64,000 nucleotides of DNA from Tsuneonella flava (GTDB taxonomy: Bacteria; Pseudomonadota; Alphaproteobacteria; Sphingomonadales; Sphingomonadaceae), in NCBI RefSeq assembly GCF_002870965.1, contig NZ_PHSO01000006.1:310001-374000 (forward strand), given 5' to 3'. The notes beneath the pieces are model-generated. The model saw only the letters and a list, made by a program, of their open reading frames with translations, ran no database searches and was not told where the DNA came from. Position numbers and translations under genes: made by a program. Shown here in pieces: positions 1 through 8,072 of the stretch (its first letter is position 1; each line of letters starts with the position of its first letter).

Positions 1-50
1 GCCGCTCAGAAAATGGAATCATTTAAGCGCGTAGGGGGAGAAGCATTTAG

Positions 51-1241
51 ATGGCCGGCAGGAATCGTGAGGGCGCGCTGACCGCGACTGAGAAGTCTAT
101 TGTGAAGGCGTTGCTCGCCAAGGGGTGGCGCAACCAAGATATCCAAGCACTCGTCAACATCGGCCGAAAGGCGACAATTAACAGCGCGCGCATTACTGAG
201 ACAAAGAATGACGCCGCGATCGTAGTAGCCTGCGACGAAGAGGTTGAGTTCTTTCAGATCAGGAAAAATTCCTACGATCACAAAACAGGCCTAAACCTGT
301 TCGACGACGAGCGGCTCGTCCGGGCACGCGAGGCGATGGTCTTGGCGGTCCAAGTATTTAACAGCCCGTCAATGCGATTCAAGACTGAAGTCTTCACGAT
401 GCTCGCAAACGTCGCCTGGACCTATTTGATGCACGAGCATTACGAGCGGAAAGGAGTGAAGATCGTCAAGGATGGTCGCTCTCTCCTTCTGAGCCAAATC
501 GTCGAGCGCCACGATTGCCCTCTGTCGAAAGGCATTAAGGATAATTTGCGTGCGGTAAAGGTGCTGCGCGACGACGTCGAGCATAAGTTATTAGGCCGCG
601 CCGACTCGAAGTGGCTAGGCCTGTTTCAGGCGTGCTGCCTCAACTTCGACAAGTCTATGTGCGAGTTGTTCGGCGCGCAACTCACCTTGTCGAGCGAACT
701 CGCCTTCGCTCTTCAGTTCACGAAGTTGAATTTCGACCAAGCGACCACCCTTAACAAATATGAGATTCCGGGCGATATAGATGCCATCGATGCCCGGCTG
801 CGCGAGGGTATGTCCGAAACGGATATCGCCGATTTGGAATTTCAGTTCCGCGTTGTCTACACTCTAGATGCCGTGACGAAGTCACGCGCACATTTCCAGT
901 TCGTCCAGCCGGACTCAGCCGAAGGCAAGGATATCCGCAATGTACTGGTCCAGCACAAGCTGGCTGACCACCTCTATCCACATAAGCCCGGCGACGTCGT
1001 GAAGAAAGTGGCCAAGGCAACGCAAGTAGCGTTCACGCAGCACAACCACACGCAAGCGTGGCGCATGTTCGAGGTGCGGCCACGCAAGGGTGCCGCACAA
1101 CCGGAGAACACAAATCGCGATTATTGCATCTTCCATGCTGCCCACGGCGACTACACATTCTCTGACCAGTGGGTGCAGAAGCTGGTGAACGTTTGCGGCA
1201 ACGCGCAGCAGTTCGAAAAACTAAAATCTTTCAAACTATAG
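51..1241 (+). CDS. DUF3644-type protein of unknown function
   Basis: 396 aa. Residues about 10-50 look like a helix-turn-helix (ALLAKGWRNQDIQALVNIG). Residues about 85-135 (REAMVLAVQVFNSPSMRFKT, then a long helix) resemble the DUF3644 family as I remember it. There is no signal peptide or membrane segment, so it is probably cytoplasmic. A purine-rich GGGGGAG ribosome-binding site precedes the ATG. Base composition is visibly less GC-rich than in the housekeeping genes that follow, and the gene stands alone at the window edge with over 400 bp of non-coding DNA after it; both fit an accessory, possibly acquired gene. DUF3644 proteins have no established biochemical activity, and I assign none. 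Family recall is moderate; that the reading frame is real is much surer. Confidence 0.6.
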   Translation: MAGRNREGALTATEKSIVKALLAKGWRNQDIQALVNIGRKATINSARITETKNDAAIVVACDEEVEFFQIRKNSYDHKTGLNLFDDERLVRAREAMVLAVQVFNSPSMRFKTEVFTMLANVAWTYLMHEHYERKGVKIVKDGRSLLLSQIVERHDCPLSKGIKDNLRAVKVLRDDVEHKLLGRADSKWLGLFQACCLNFDKSMCELFGAQLTLSSELAFALQFTKLNFDQATTLNKYEIPGDIDAIDARLREGMSETDIADLEFQFRVVYTLDAVTKSRAHFQFVQPDSAEGKDIRNVLVQHKLADHLYPHKPGDVVKKVAKATQVAFTQHNHTQAWRMFEVRPRKGAAQPENTNRDYCIFHAAHGDYTFSDQWVQKLVNVCGNAQQFEKLKSFKL

Positions 1242-1676
1242 GCTTTGTTCACAAAGAGTGCGCACACCAGCATAGTTCTTTCCGGTGGTGTTTGCGCACG
1301 AAGCGAAGGGAAGCAAAGAGATCATCGAACGCCTTGTGCTGCTTTAGGGGAATTCGCGACACCTCGGACACGGCCCCTTTCCAACCAAAAATGCGATCTG
1401 CAGTCTTTACTTCCGCCATACCGAAGGGTGCAGGCTTGCGGACCCGTCAATTGTTTTGCTCGAATGTCGGCTTTCTTACACCTAGTCTCCTGAACCTGAC
1501 AGTCCGCCCCCGACCCAAACTCTGCCATGCAATCAAACCAAAGCGAAAGTTTGCCTACCACACCCTCAGAAACCAAACGGGAGCTACCCACCCACCTCAA
1601 ACGCCCCCCTTGCCCCGCACGGCTGAACATGAAACACCGCGCACTCTTGCAAACCTCCAGGTGAAGGAGTCGCTTA
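1242..1676. other. non-coding stretch after the DUF3644-type gene
   Basis: 435 bp without a convincing gene. It opens with the short hairpin CTTTG-TTCA-CAAAG straight after the stop codon, which has no T-run and is a weak terminator at best. The rest is pyrimidine-rich on the plus strand and poorer in GC than neighbouring genes. The overlapping reading frames here lack ribosome-binding sites and normal codon use. The last 40 bases carry the ribosome-binding site of the next gene. Confidence 0.5.
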
Positions 1677-1910
1677 ATGATCCGTTTCAATTCCACCAAA
1701 GTTGCCGGTGCAATCGTTCTGGCTGGCGCGCTGGCGCTGGGGGCTTGTGGCAAGTCCGAAAAGCCGACTTACGAAGCCGACGCTGTCGATCAGAGCGGGG
1801 GCCAGTTGCAGGTCACTGACGAATCGAGCGATGCCGTGCCGGTTACCGTTCCCGAAACCGCGATGACCCCGGCCCCGGCAGACACCGCCAGCGCGGCACC
1901 GGCTGAGTAA
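1677..1910 (+). CDS. small lipoprotein
   Basis: 77 aa. A positively charged start, a hydrophobic stretch (residues 9-22) and the lipobox LGAC with lipidated Cys24 show a lipoprotein signal peptide. The mature part is only about 54 residues, rich in Ala, Pro, Thr and Asp, with no fold I recognise and a low-complexity Pro/Ala tail. GAAGGAG lies 7-13 bases before the ATG, which fixes the start. It is probably membrane-anchored and exposed to the periplasm. It is a stand-alone gene followed by strong hairpins. Function unknown. Confidence 0.75.
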   Translation: MIRFNSTKVAGAIVLAGALALGACGKSEKPTYEADAVDQSGGQLQVTDESSDAVPVTVPETAMTPAPADTASAAPAE

Positions 1911-2322
1911 GCCGCCGCACGGCGGGCCCGTGCCCGGCGGCGAATGCGCGCCTTTCTGAATTGGGTGCCATCGAATCGGCGCGCCATCGATATGCAAACG
2001 ATGGCGCGCTAACATAGCGGATTTTCGTGGATCCGGCGCGCAGCGTACCGACGGTATGCGAGCCCGGAAGCGCGGAAATCCGCCATTTGCAAACCGGCGG
2101 CTGTTCCGGCTCAGCCACCATAACGCAGGCCCATAACAGGGCGCACACCGGGATGTGCGCGCCGGGCAGACCTCACCGGCCACCCCCTCACTCGCCAGCC
2201 TCACTCGCCAGCCTCACCGGACGCACGGCAAATGCACGCGGGGGAGCGAACGGCTCTGCCATCTTGCCCCGGCACCCTGCCTCCATTTTCCTACATTCGG
2301 GAAAACTGCTTCATCCTTTCGG
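1911..2322. other. non-coding stretch with two strong hairpins
   Basis: 412 bp between the small lipoprotein and the next gene. Directly after the stop codon, GCCGCCG (1911-1917) pairs with CGGCGGC (1935-1941), with further pairing inside; there is no T-run, so it is at best an atypical terminator. A perfect 11-bp inverted repeat follows at 1979-1989/1999-2009. Reading frames in the rest are GC-driven artefacts without ribosome-binding sites. I see nothing else. Confidence 0.45.
1979..2009. repeat. perfect 11-bp inverted repeat, 9-base loop
   Basis: GCGCGCCATCG (1979-1989) and CGATGGCGCGC (1999-2009) are exact reverse complements around a 9-base A/T-rich loop. Neither side has a T-run, so it is not a classic intrinsic terminator. 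It lies about 70 bp after the small lipoprotein gene and may act as a 3' stabilising hairpin or a REP-like unit. Confidence 0.6.
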
Positions 2323-2796
2323 ATGAAACACTATCCCCACCCCTCGCCCTCTGCCTCCCGGCCGACCGGGCCGCGTCCGCCGCGCCGCATTCCGGCGTTT
2401 CACCCCGTCCCCGTCGGCAACCGCGCCGATGGGTGGACGCCTGCGCGGCAGGCCGCATTTATCGGTATGCTGGCGCAGACCCGATCGGTGCTGGCCGCGG
2501 CGCAATCGGTGCGGATGGGGCGAGAGAGTGCCTATCGCCTGCGGCGGCGCGGAGGGGCAGCGGGGTTTATCGCCGCATGGGACGCCGCGCTGGGAAAGTC
2601 ACACGCGCCGGTGAATCTGGCCAGCGCAAAGTCCACAGGTCTGTCCGCTCGCTATCGGGCGGAGGCGGGGCTGGCGCAGGTAGTAATGAGCGCTGGCCGC
2701 TATATGGCAACCCGTTGGAAACCCGATCATAATGCGCTGCTCCAACTGCTGGCGCAGCTTGATCGGGCGGTGTTGGCGACAGAGCGCGAACGGTGA
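2323..2796 (+). CDS. small HTH-containing hypothetical protein
   Basis: 157 aa from the ATG at 2323 (MKHYPHPS); an in-frame upstream extension is open but has no ribosome-binding site. The first 30 residues are Pro/Arg-rich. Residues about 42-80 form a helix-turn-helix in which a helix with LAQTRSVLAAAQSVRMGRES is followed by AYRLRRR, similar to the DNA-binding end of transposase-like or terminase-small-subunit-like proteins. I recall comparable stand-alone proteins in sphingomonads with no known role. The C-terminal half is helical. It is a possible DNA-binding protein; no target or partner can be deduced here. Confidence 0.65.
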   Translation: MKHYPHPSPSASRPTGPRPPRRIPAFHPVPVGNRADGWTPARQAAFIGMLAQTRSVLAAAQSVRMGRESAYRLRRRGGAAGFIAAWDAALGKSHAPVNLASAKSTGLSARYRAEAGLAQVVMSAGRYMATRWKPDHNALLQLLAQLDRAVLATERER

Positions 2797-2898
2797 AAGT
2801 CACAGCTTTCAAAACTGCATTGAGCGTCACGCGCGAATGTGGCCTTTCCCCCGCGCACAGCAGCGGTTCGTTAACCCGACGCAGCTATACCGGTGGGC

Positions 2899-3084
2899 AT
2901 GTTCAACCGTTATCAGAACGTGTTCCGCAGCCGCTGGCGCGCTCTGCTATGGGCGGGCGGAGTTCTGTTGACCGCCTATTGCTCGGTCCCCTCGCGCGAC
3001 GATACCGCGCAACAGCACCCCGCGGTGCAGGCGGCGCACGAGCACTACAACCCCTGGGCAGTGGACAAACCGGCGCAGCACTAA
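2899..3084 (+). CDS. small membrane-anchored protein
   Basis: 61 aa from the ATG at 2899; a GTG two codons upstream is also possible. The N-terminus is basic (RYQNVFRSRWR), followed by one hydrophobic segment (ALLWAGGVLLTAYCSV), then a short polar tail. That suggests a single-pass inner-membrane protein with its tail in the periplasm, or an uncleaved signal anchor. The segment ends AYCSV, a poor lipobox. Small proteins starting MFNRYQNVF are familiar to me from sphingomonad genomes, without assigned function. It converges on the next gene with a 32-bp gap. Confidence 0.55.
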   Translation: MFNRYQNVFRSRWRALLWAGGVLLTAYCSVPSRDDTAQQHPAVQAAHEHYNPWAVDKPAQH

Positions 3085-3116
3085 GCTGCGCCGTCCGGGG
3101 CACCCGGCAAAACCCC

Positions 3117-3491
3117 TCAGATCGTCCAGCTATCCGGGTTGGGCATCGGCTCGTGCTTCTGAGCGGCCAGCATTGCCAGCACCGACCGCACGACCACCAG
3201 CACCGCCACTGCCAGCAGAACCACGAACCCGATCAGCACGAGCATCAGCACGCCGCCGATAATCGAACCGATAAAGCCGATCCAGAAGGTGCGAATCTGA
3301 TAGGCATAATGCGATGCCTCCCACGGGGCGGCCGCATCCTTGCGCCAGACATAGGCCAGTACGACACCGACCAACCCGCTGATCCCGGTGACGAAAGAAG
3401 CGAGATAACACAGACTGATGATGGTCGAATGGTTGAGATCGAACCCGCCGCCCGCCGGTGCGGGGGTGCCGTTGGTACCTGTATCGTTCAT
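3117..3491 (-). CDS. DUF4870-like membrane protein
   Basis: 124 aa. After a polar, Gly/Pro-rich N-terminus come three hydrophobic segments: about residues 24-48, 66-90 and 88-108, the last two nearly continuous. The layout (ISLCYLASFVTGISGLVGVV, then YAYQIRTFWIGFIGS) fits the DUF4870/Tic20-like family of small inner-membrane proteins of unknown function. AAGGGGAA upstream of the ATG supports the start. It is transcribed alone, divergently from the palindromic element and argB. Confidence 0.65.
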   Translation of the reverse strand: MNDTGTNGTPAPAGGGFDLNHSTIISLCYLASFVTGISGLVGVVLAYVWRKDAAAPWEASHYAYQIRTFWIGFIGSIIGGVLMLVLIGFVVLLAVAVLVVVRSVLAMLAAQKHEPMPNPDSWTI

Positions 3492-3671
3492 GCAAATTCC
3501 CCTTGGTCGCGTTGCCGCCTGTCATGCGCCCTGCCCCCGATCATACGGCATCGCATACAAGGGGCAACGGGGTTTGCAGCTACAATCCGCCACCGGCCGC
3601 CACCGGATCGGATTACAGGCACCGATTAGCGGCAGCATGATGCAGCGGGTTCCCACGCGGCAGGGCAATCG

Positions 3672-3956
3672 TTAGGCTCAGGGCCCAATACTGGCATCGT
3701 CGAGGTTTGAAGCAAAATGGCCCAGCGCAAGGAGAAAGGACGCAGGAATATGTCAATATTTCAAGACCTTTCGACGCAGCGATGGGCCATTTTGGTCAAA
3801 TCCCCCAACCTGACCTCATAGGGGGACGTCCAAATGGCTTCCATCTCAGGCCAGACTGCCCTTGGAAAGGCAGATAGCCTTCCCGGCAGGCAGTCTGGCC
3901 CGATATGTTCGCCATTTGGACGCCTCAACGTTGCCAGTATTGGGTCCTGAGCCTAA
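3672..3956. repeat. nested palindromic element (about 285 bp)
   Basis: A 24-bp terminal inverted repeat (3672-3695 and 3933-3956) matches at 23 positions; the mismatch would be a G-U pair in RNA. Inside it sit three more paired blocks: 11 bp at 3714-3724/3783-3793, a CCCCC/GGGGG hairpin at 3801-3826, and 12 bp at 3827-3838/3911-3922, which encloses another perfect 12 bp at 3849-3860/3889-3900. Together they predict a closed multibranch structure. It ends 33 bp before the argB start. No transposase is encoded. It could be a MITE-like non-autonomous element, a large REP/BIME-type unit, or a structured RNA. Confidence 0.8.
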
Positions 3957-3989
3957 GGGCGGGCAACCGATAAGGAGCAGACCAGCAAG

Positions 3990-4892
3990 ATGAGCGCTTC
4001 CACCGACAAGACCATGCTCGCCAAGGCGGAAGTGCTGATCGAGGCACTGCCCTATCTCCAGCGCTATGCCGGGCGCACTTTCGTGGTGAAATACGGTGGC
4101 CACGCGATGGGCGATCCCGAAGCCGCGCGCGATTTCGCGGAAGACGTGGTGCTGCTGAAGGCAGTGGGCATCAACCCGGTGGTGGTCCACGGCGGCGGCC
4201 CGCAGATCGGTGCCATGCTCAAGAAGCTGGGTGTCGAAAGCACTTTCGTCGATGGCCTGCGGGTAACCGACAAGGCAACGGCGGAAGTGGCCGAGATGGT
4301 CCTGTCCGGCGCGATCAACAAGGAACTGGTCGGCTGGATCGCACAGGCCGGGGGCAAGGCGCTGGGCATTTCGGGCAAGGATGGCGGCATGGTCACCGCC
4401 ACCAAAGTGAACCGCACTACGAAAGACCCGGAAAGCAATATCGAACAGGCGGTCGATCTGGGGTTCGTGGGCGAACCGTCCTGCGTCGACACGACATTGC
4501 TCGACACAGCGATTGGCGCAGGGATGATCCCGGTCGTCGCCCCCATCGGCGCGGGCGAAGATGGGCATACCTACAATATCAACGCCGATACGATGGCCGG
4601 GGCTATCGCCGCGGCACTGAGCGCGGCGCGGCTGTTCCTGCTGACCGATGTCGCGGGCGTGCTGGACAAAGGCGGCAACCTGCTGACCGATCTGACCCCG
4701 GCCGACATCGCCACGCTGAAAAGCGACGGCACGATCAGCGGCGGGATGATCCCCAAGCTGGAAACCTGCACCCATGCGGTGGAGGCAGGGTGCGAAGCCG
4801 CCGTCGTGCTCGACGGGCGCGTGCCCCACGCGATGCTGCTGGAGTTCTTCACTGCGCGCGGCGCAGGCACCTTGATCCGCGCGGGCGAGTGA
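3990..4892 (+). CDS. argB: acetylglutamate kinase
   Basis: 300 aa, full length for the family. It phosphorylates N-acetyl-L-glutamate with ATP, the second step of arginine and ornithine synthesis, in the cytoplasm. Visible marks are the phosphate-binding KYGGHAM near residue 34, [10 protein letters not shown] near 64-73, the GLRVTDKAT substrate loop and the C-terminal [10 protein letters not shown] stretch of the amino-acid kinase fold. The N-terminal extension before [10 protein letters not shown] is typical of the arginine-regulated hexameric class. AAGGAG at about 3972 precedes the ATG. The preceding palindromic element may form part of its leader or may simply be an insertion. Confidence 0.95.
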   Translation: MSASTDKTMLAKAEVLIEALPYLQRYAGRTFVVKYGGHAMGDPEAARDFAEDVVLLKAVGINPVVVHGGGPQIGAMLKKLGVESTFVDGLRVTDKATAEVAEMVLSGAINKELVGWIAQAGGKALGISGKDGGMVTATKVNRTTKDPESNIEQAVDLGFVGEPSCVDTTLLDTAIGAGMIPVVAPIGAGEDGHTYNINADTMAGAIAAALSAARLFLLTDVAGVLDKGGNLLTDLTPADIATLKSDGTISGGMIPKLETCTHAVEAGCEAAVVLDGRVPHAMLLEFFTARGAGTLIRAGE

Positions 4893-4969
4893 TTAGTTCG
4901 CGTATTACACAGTTGATACACCCTGCGGCGCTCCGCTACACCTGAGCGGACGGCATTTAAGAGGTAACG

Positions 4970-5251
4970 ATGGACGCCCTTCTCCAGATCCTTTCCATGC
5001 TCATCTCCACGGTGAACATGCTGATCATCATCTGGTTCATTATCGGATTGCTGTTCGCATTCAACGTGATCGGCCGCGATAACCAGTTCTTCGTGCAAGT
5101 GTACGATGCCATTTCGCGCCTGTTCGAACCGGTACTGGCCCCGATTCGCCGCATCCTGCCCGATACCGGCTCGATCGATTTCTCGCCGATGGTGTTGCTG
5201 ATGCTGCTCTATGCAGCGGACATCCTGATCCGCTCGGCAGCGGGGTACTGA
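4970..5251 (+). CDS. YggT family membrane protein
   Basis: 93 aa with two hydrophobic segments (residues about 5-32 and 68-90) joined by an amphipathic stretch containing [20 protein letters not shown], the conserved core of the YggT family. YggT proteins are small integral inner-membrane proteins linked to osmotic or divisome functions in other bacteria; the biochemical role is unsettled. GAGGTAACG precedes the ATG. The gene stops two bases before the GTG start of folD, so the two are very probably co-transcribed. Confidence 0.85.
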   Translation: MDALLQILSMLISTVNMLIIIWFIIGLLFAFNVIGRDNQFFVQVYDAISRLFEPVLAPIRRILPDTGSIDFSPMVLLMLLYAADILIRSAAGY

Positions 5252-5253
5252 TC

Positions 5254-6150
5254 GTGAGCGCACAGATCATCGACGGCAAGGCATTCGCCGCAGGCTTGCG
5301 CGAACGCGTGGGCGCGCTGGCTGCCGAGTTCGCGGCAAAGGCCGGGCGCAAGGCGGGCCTCGCCGTGGTGCTGGTGGGCGAAGATCCGGCCAGCCAGGTC
5401 TATGTCCGTTCGAAGGGCAAGGCGACCGTGGCCGCCCATATGGAAAGCTTCGAACACCGCCTGCCCGCCGATGCCTCTCAGGAACAGTTGCTGGCTCTGG
5501 TGGCAAAACTGAATGCCGACCCGGCGGTCGATGGCATTCTGGTGCAGTTGCCCCTGCCCGCTCAGATGGACGAACAGGCAGTGATCGCCGCTATCGACCC
5601 GGACAAGGATGTCGATGGCTTCCACGTCATCAACGCCGGGCGGCTGGCGGTGGGCGACCGCGGCTTCGTGCCGTGCACGCCGCTGGGTTGCATGATGCTG
5701 CTGACCGATCGGCTGGGCGATCTGTCCGGGCTGGAAGCAGTGGTAATCGGCCGGTCGAACATCGTCGGCAAGCCAATGGCGCAACTGCTGCTCGATGCGA
5801 ATGCCACAGTCACTATCGCGCACAGTCGCACCAAAGATCTGCCCGCTGTAGTCAGGCGCGCCGATATCGTAGTGGCGGCAGTGGGCCGGGCCGAAATGGT
5901 CAGGGCCGAATGGCTGAAAGACGGCGCGACGGTGATCGACGTGGGCATCAACCGCTTGCCGCCCGAACCGGGCAGCGACAAGGGCAAGCTGGTGGGCGAT
6001 GTCGCCTTTGGCGAAGCGTCGGCGGTTGCCGGGGCCATCACGCCCGTGCCCGGCGGAGTCGGCCCGATGACGATTGCCGTGCTGCTCCGCAACGCGCTGG
6101 TCGCCGCTTACCGCCACGAAGGGCTGGACTTGCCCGAAGGCGCGATTTGA
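5254..6150 (+). CDS. folD: bifunctional methylenetetrahydrofolate dehydrogenase/cyclohydrolase
   Basis: 298 aa, full length. It converts 5,10-methylene-THF to 10-formyl-THF through the methenyl form, using NADP, in cytosolic one-carbon metabolism. The catalytic Tyr50-x3-Lys54 (YVRSK) is present, with QLPLP, the nucleotide-binding [11 protein letters not shown] and the C-terminal [10 protein letters not shown] signature. The start is GTG, two bases after the yggT-type gene's stop. Its TGA overlaps the ATG of the next gene by one base, which suggests translational coupling across the three genes. Confidence 0.96.
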   Translation: MSAQIIDGKAFAAGLRERVGALAAEFAAKAGRKAGLAVVLVGEDPASQVYVRSKGKATVAAHMESFEHRLPADASQEQLLALVAKLNADPAVDGILVQLPLPAQMDEQAVIAAIDPDKDVDGFHVINAGRLAVGDRGFVPCTPLGCMMLLTDRLGDLSGLEAVVIGRSNIVGKPMAQLLLDANATVTIAHSRTKDLPAVVRRADIVVAAVGRAEMVRAEWLKDGATVIDVGINRLPPEPGSDKGKLVGDVAFGEASAVAGAITPVPGGVGPMTIAVLLRNALVAAYRHEGLDLPEGAI

Positions 6151-6821
6151 TGCGCGCGCGGGTTGCCATCGCTGCTGCGCTGACGCTGGCGATTGCCGGA
6201 TGCGCCGGTGGGCCGAACGGTCCGCGCAAGCTGAAACCGGTGGCGAACCCGAGTGCTGTCGTCGCGACCGAACTCGCCTTCGCACGCGCGGCGCGAGAAG
6301 ATGGGCAGTGGAAGGCGTTCCGTAAATATGCGGACAAAAGCGCGATCCTGCTGCTCGAATCCGGGCCAGTGAACGCGCGCAGCTGGCTGGTCGGGAAAGC
6401 CGATCCGGCACAACCAGTGACATGGGAACCGCTGGCCGTGTGGTCCAGTTGCGACGGATCGCTCGCGGTCAGCAAATTCGCCTTCACCGACCCCGCTGAC
6501 GGAACCAGCGGCGAAGGGTACACCGTCTGGAAACGCGACCGCCCCGACCGCTATCGCTATCTGTTCGATATGGGCTACGCCGCGCCCCGCGCCGAAGCGC
6601 CGGAAATGATCCGCGCCGATGTTGCCGAATGCAAGGCTGCACCCGCCGCCCCGGCAAGCGGCGCCGTGGGCCAGTCGGACGATGGCTCGCTTGCGTGGAG
6701 CTACAGCTTCGAAAACGGTATGCGAAGCCTGCGGGTGTGGACCTCTGGCAAGGCAGGCCCTAAGCTGGCGATCAATCAATCGGTCCCCGCCGGGGATCGT
6801 TCAAACAGAACGGGCAACTGA
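6150..6821 (+). CDS. lipoprotein of unknown function
   Basis: 223 aa, starting at the ATG that overlaps the folD stop codon by one base. A signal peptide with lipobox IAGC and lipidated Cys18 marks it as a lipoprotein. The mature part has an SnoaL/nuclear-transport-factor-like feel: an early helix (ATELAFARAAREDGQWKAFR), a Trp-rich centre around VTWEPLAVWSSCDGSLAVS, and conserved-looking GEGYTVWKRD. That fold assignment is a guess from pattern alone. It is probably periplasmic and anchored. It sits between folD and a MarC gene, 7 bp before the latter. Confidence 0.7.
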   Translation: MRARVAIAAALTLAIAGCAGGPNGPRKLKPVANPSAVVATELAFARAAREDGQWKAFRKYADKSAILLLESGPVNARSWLVGKADPAQPVTWEPLAVWSSCDGSLAVSKFAFTDPADGTSGEGYTVWKRDRPDRYRYLFDMGYAAPRAEAPEMIRADVAECKAAPAAPASGAVGQSDDGSLAWSYSFENGMRSLRVWTSGKAGPKLAINQSVPAGDRSNRTGN

Positions 6822-6828
6822 CGCCGTA

Positions 6829-7452
6829 ATGCTCGAACTCTTCCTCTCTGCTTTCGTCACGCTGTTCGTCGTGATCGACCCGCCGGGCTGCGCGCCGATC
6901 TATGCCGGGCTGACCAAAGGCGCCACCGCCGCGCAAACCCGCAACATGGCGATCCGTGCCTGCGTGATCGCCATGGCTATCCTGCTGGTCTTCGCGCTGT
7001 TCGGCAAGGCGTTGCTGGGCGCACTGCATATCGAACTCGATGCGTTCCGTATCGCGGGCGGGATCATGCTGTTCGTGATCGCGCTCGACATGGTGTTCGA
7101 AAAACGCACGCAGCGGCGCGAAGATCGGGTGGAAATGGTCAACGCCACGCCGGAGATAGAGGACGTGTCGGTGTTCCCGATGGCCATGCCGATGCTGGCG
7201 GGTCCGGGTGCCATTGCCAGCGTCATGCTGTTGACCAGCAAGGCACCGGGCCTGCAAGGTACGGCGGTTGTGCTGGCCGCACTGGCAGCGATCATGGCGA
7301 TTACGCTTGTCGCGCTGCTCGCTGCGGGGCCGATGATGCGCGCATTCGGATCGAATGTGGAAGCGGTGATTACCCGCCTGCTCGGCGTATTGCTGGCGGC
7401 ATTGGCGGCGCAATACGTGATCGACGGATTGCGCGCCGCCTTCGGCATCTGA
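6829..7452 (+). CDS. MarC family membrane protein
   Basis: 207 aa, starting at the ATG at 6829, 7 bp after the lipoprotein gene. Six hydrophobic segments span most of the protein. Family marks are FVVIDPPGCAPIYAGLT near the N-terminus, FRIAGGIMLFVIALDM in the middle and PMAMPMLAGPGAIASVM. MarC-type proteins are inner-membrane proteins of unresolved transport function; the old link to multiple antibiotic resistance was not upheld, so no resistance role is claimed. It converges with the LON-domain gene at a gap of 6 bp. Confidence 0.88.
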   Translation: MLELFLSAFVTLFVVIDPPGCAPIYAGLTKGATAAQTRNMAIRACVIAMAILLVFALFGKALLGALHIELDAFRIAGGIMLFVIALDMVFEKRTQRREDRVEMVNATPEIEDVSVFPMAMPMLAGPGAIASVMLLTSKAPGLQGTAVVLAALAAIMAITLVALLAAGPMMRAFGSNVEAVITRLLGVLLAALAAQYVIDGLRAAFGI

Positions 7453-7458
7453 CGCGCG

Positions 7459-8070
7459 CTACTGCAACGTCACCCGCTCTTCGTCGGGGTCGCTCCGGGC
7501 AAAGAACTGCATGAGCTGAATCAGCAGTTCGCATCGCGCACCCAGCGTGGGCGATTCCAGCAGCGCCTGTTTCGCGGCGCTGTCGAACGGGGCGATTTGA
7601 CTGACCCCGTCGATCAGCGAACGATCGTCGAGGCTTGAGACCGAATCCCAGTCCACCGAATACCCCTGCAGATCGGCGAAGCGACGCGCTTCCTGTTCGA
7701 ACCCGGCGCGCTCGACACTGGAGAGCGCAGCAAATTCATCGTCCTCGATCAGTTCGGCCTCGACCTGGCGGAACGGCGTGTCGACATCCAGCTCGCGCAT
7801 CACGCGGAACCGCGATTCGCCCTGAAGCACGATATTGAAGCGCCCGTCGTCCATCGCTTCGACTTCGTCGATCTTGCCGATACAGCCGACCGCATACAGC
7901 GGCGCATCGGGTTCGGCGGTATGCGGCTGGATCATCGCAATCCGCCGGTCGCGCGCCAGCGCATCGCTGACCATCGCGCGATAGCGCGGCTCGAACACGT
8001 GCAGCGGCAGATGCAGGCCGGGGAACAGAATCGCCCCCGGCAGCGGAAAGATCGACAGGCGGGTCGCCAT
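7459..8070 (-). CDS. LON N-terminal (substrate-binding) domain protein
   Basis: 203 aa from the ATG at 8070 (MATRLSIFPLPGAILFPG). It consists only of the LON N-terminal PUA-like domain: IFPLPGAILFPGLHLPLHVF, then RYRAMVSDAL, GCIGKI and the conserved VLQGESRFRV. There is no AAA+ or protease part, so it is a stand-alone LON_substr_bdg protein, common in alphaproteobacteria and of unknown partner. It starts 2 bp after the YbbN-type gene ends and is surely in the same operon, which hints at protein quality control. Confidence 0.9.
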   Translation of the reverse strand: MATRLSIFPLPGAILFPGLHLPLHVFEPRYRAMVSDALARDRRIAMIQPHTAEPDAPLYAVGCIGKIDEVEAMDDGRFNIVLQGESRFRVMRELDVDTPFRQVEAELIEDDEFAALSSVERAGFEQEARRFADLQGYSVDWDSVSSLDDRSLIDGVSQIAPFDSAAKQALLESPTLGARCELLIQLMQFFARSDPDEERVTLQ

Positions 8071-8072
8071 CG

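Noticed and set aside
1240-1262. Insertion-sequence end (GGCTTTGTT-like) after the DUF3644-type gene
   Set aside because: Only a short resemblance, with no matching inverted end and no transposase nearby.
3717-3821. 34-codon reading frame inside the palindromic element
   Set aside because: It has no ribosome-binding site and runs through stem sequences whose symmetry alone explains the pattern.
3846-4829. Long open frame antisense to argB
   Set aside because: His/Arg/Gly-rich shadow of the argB gene; the sense strand is certain.
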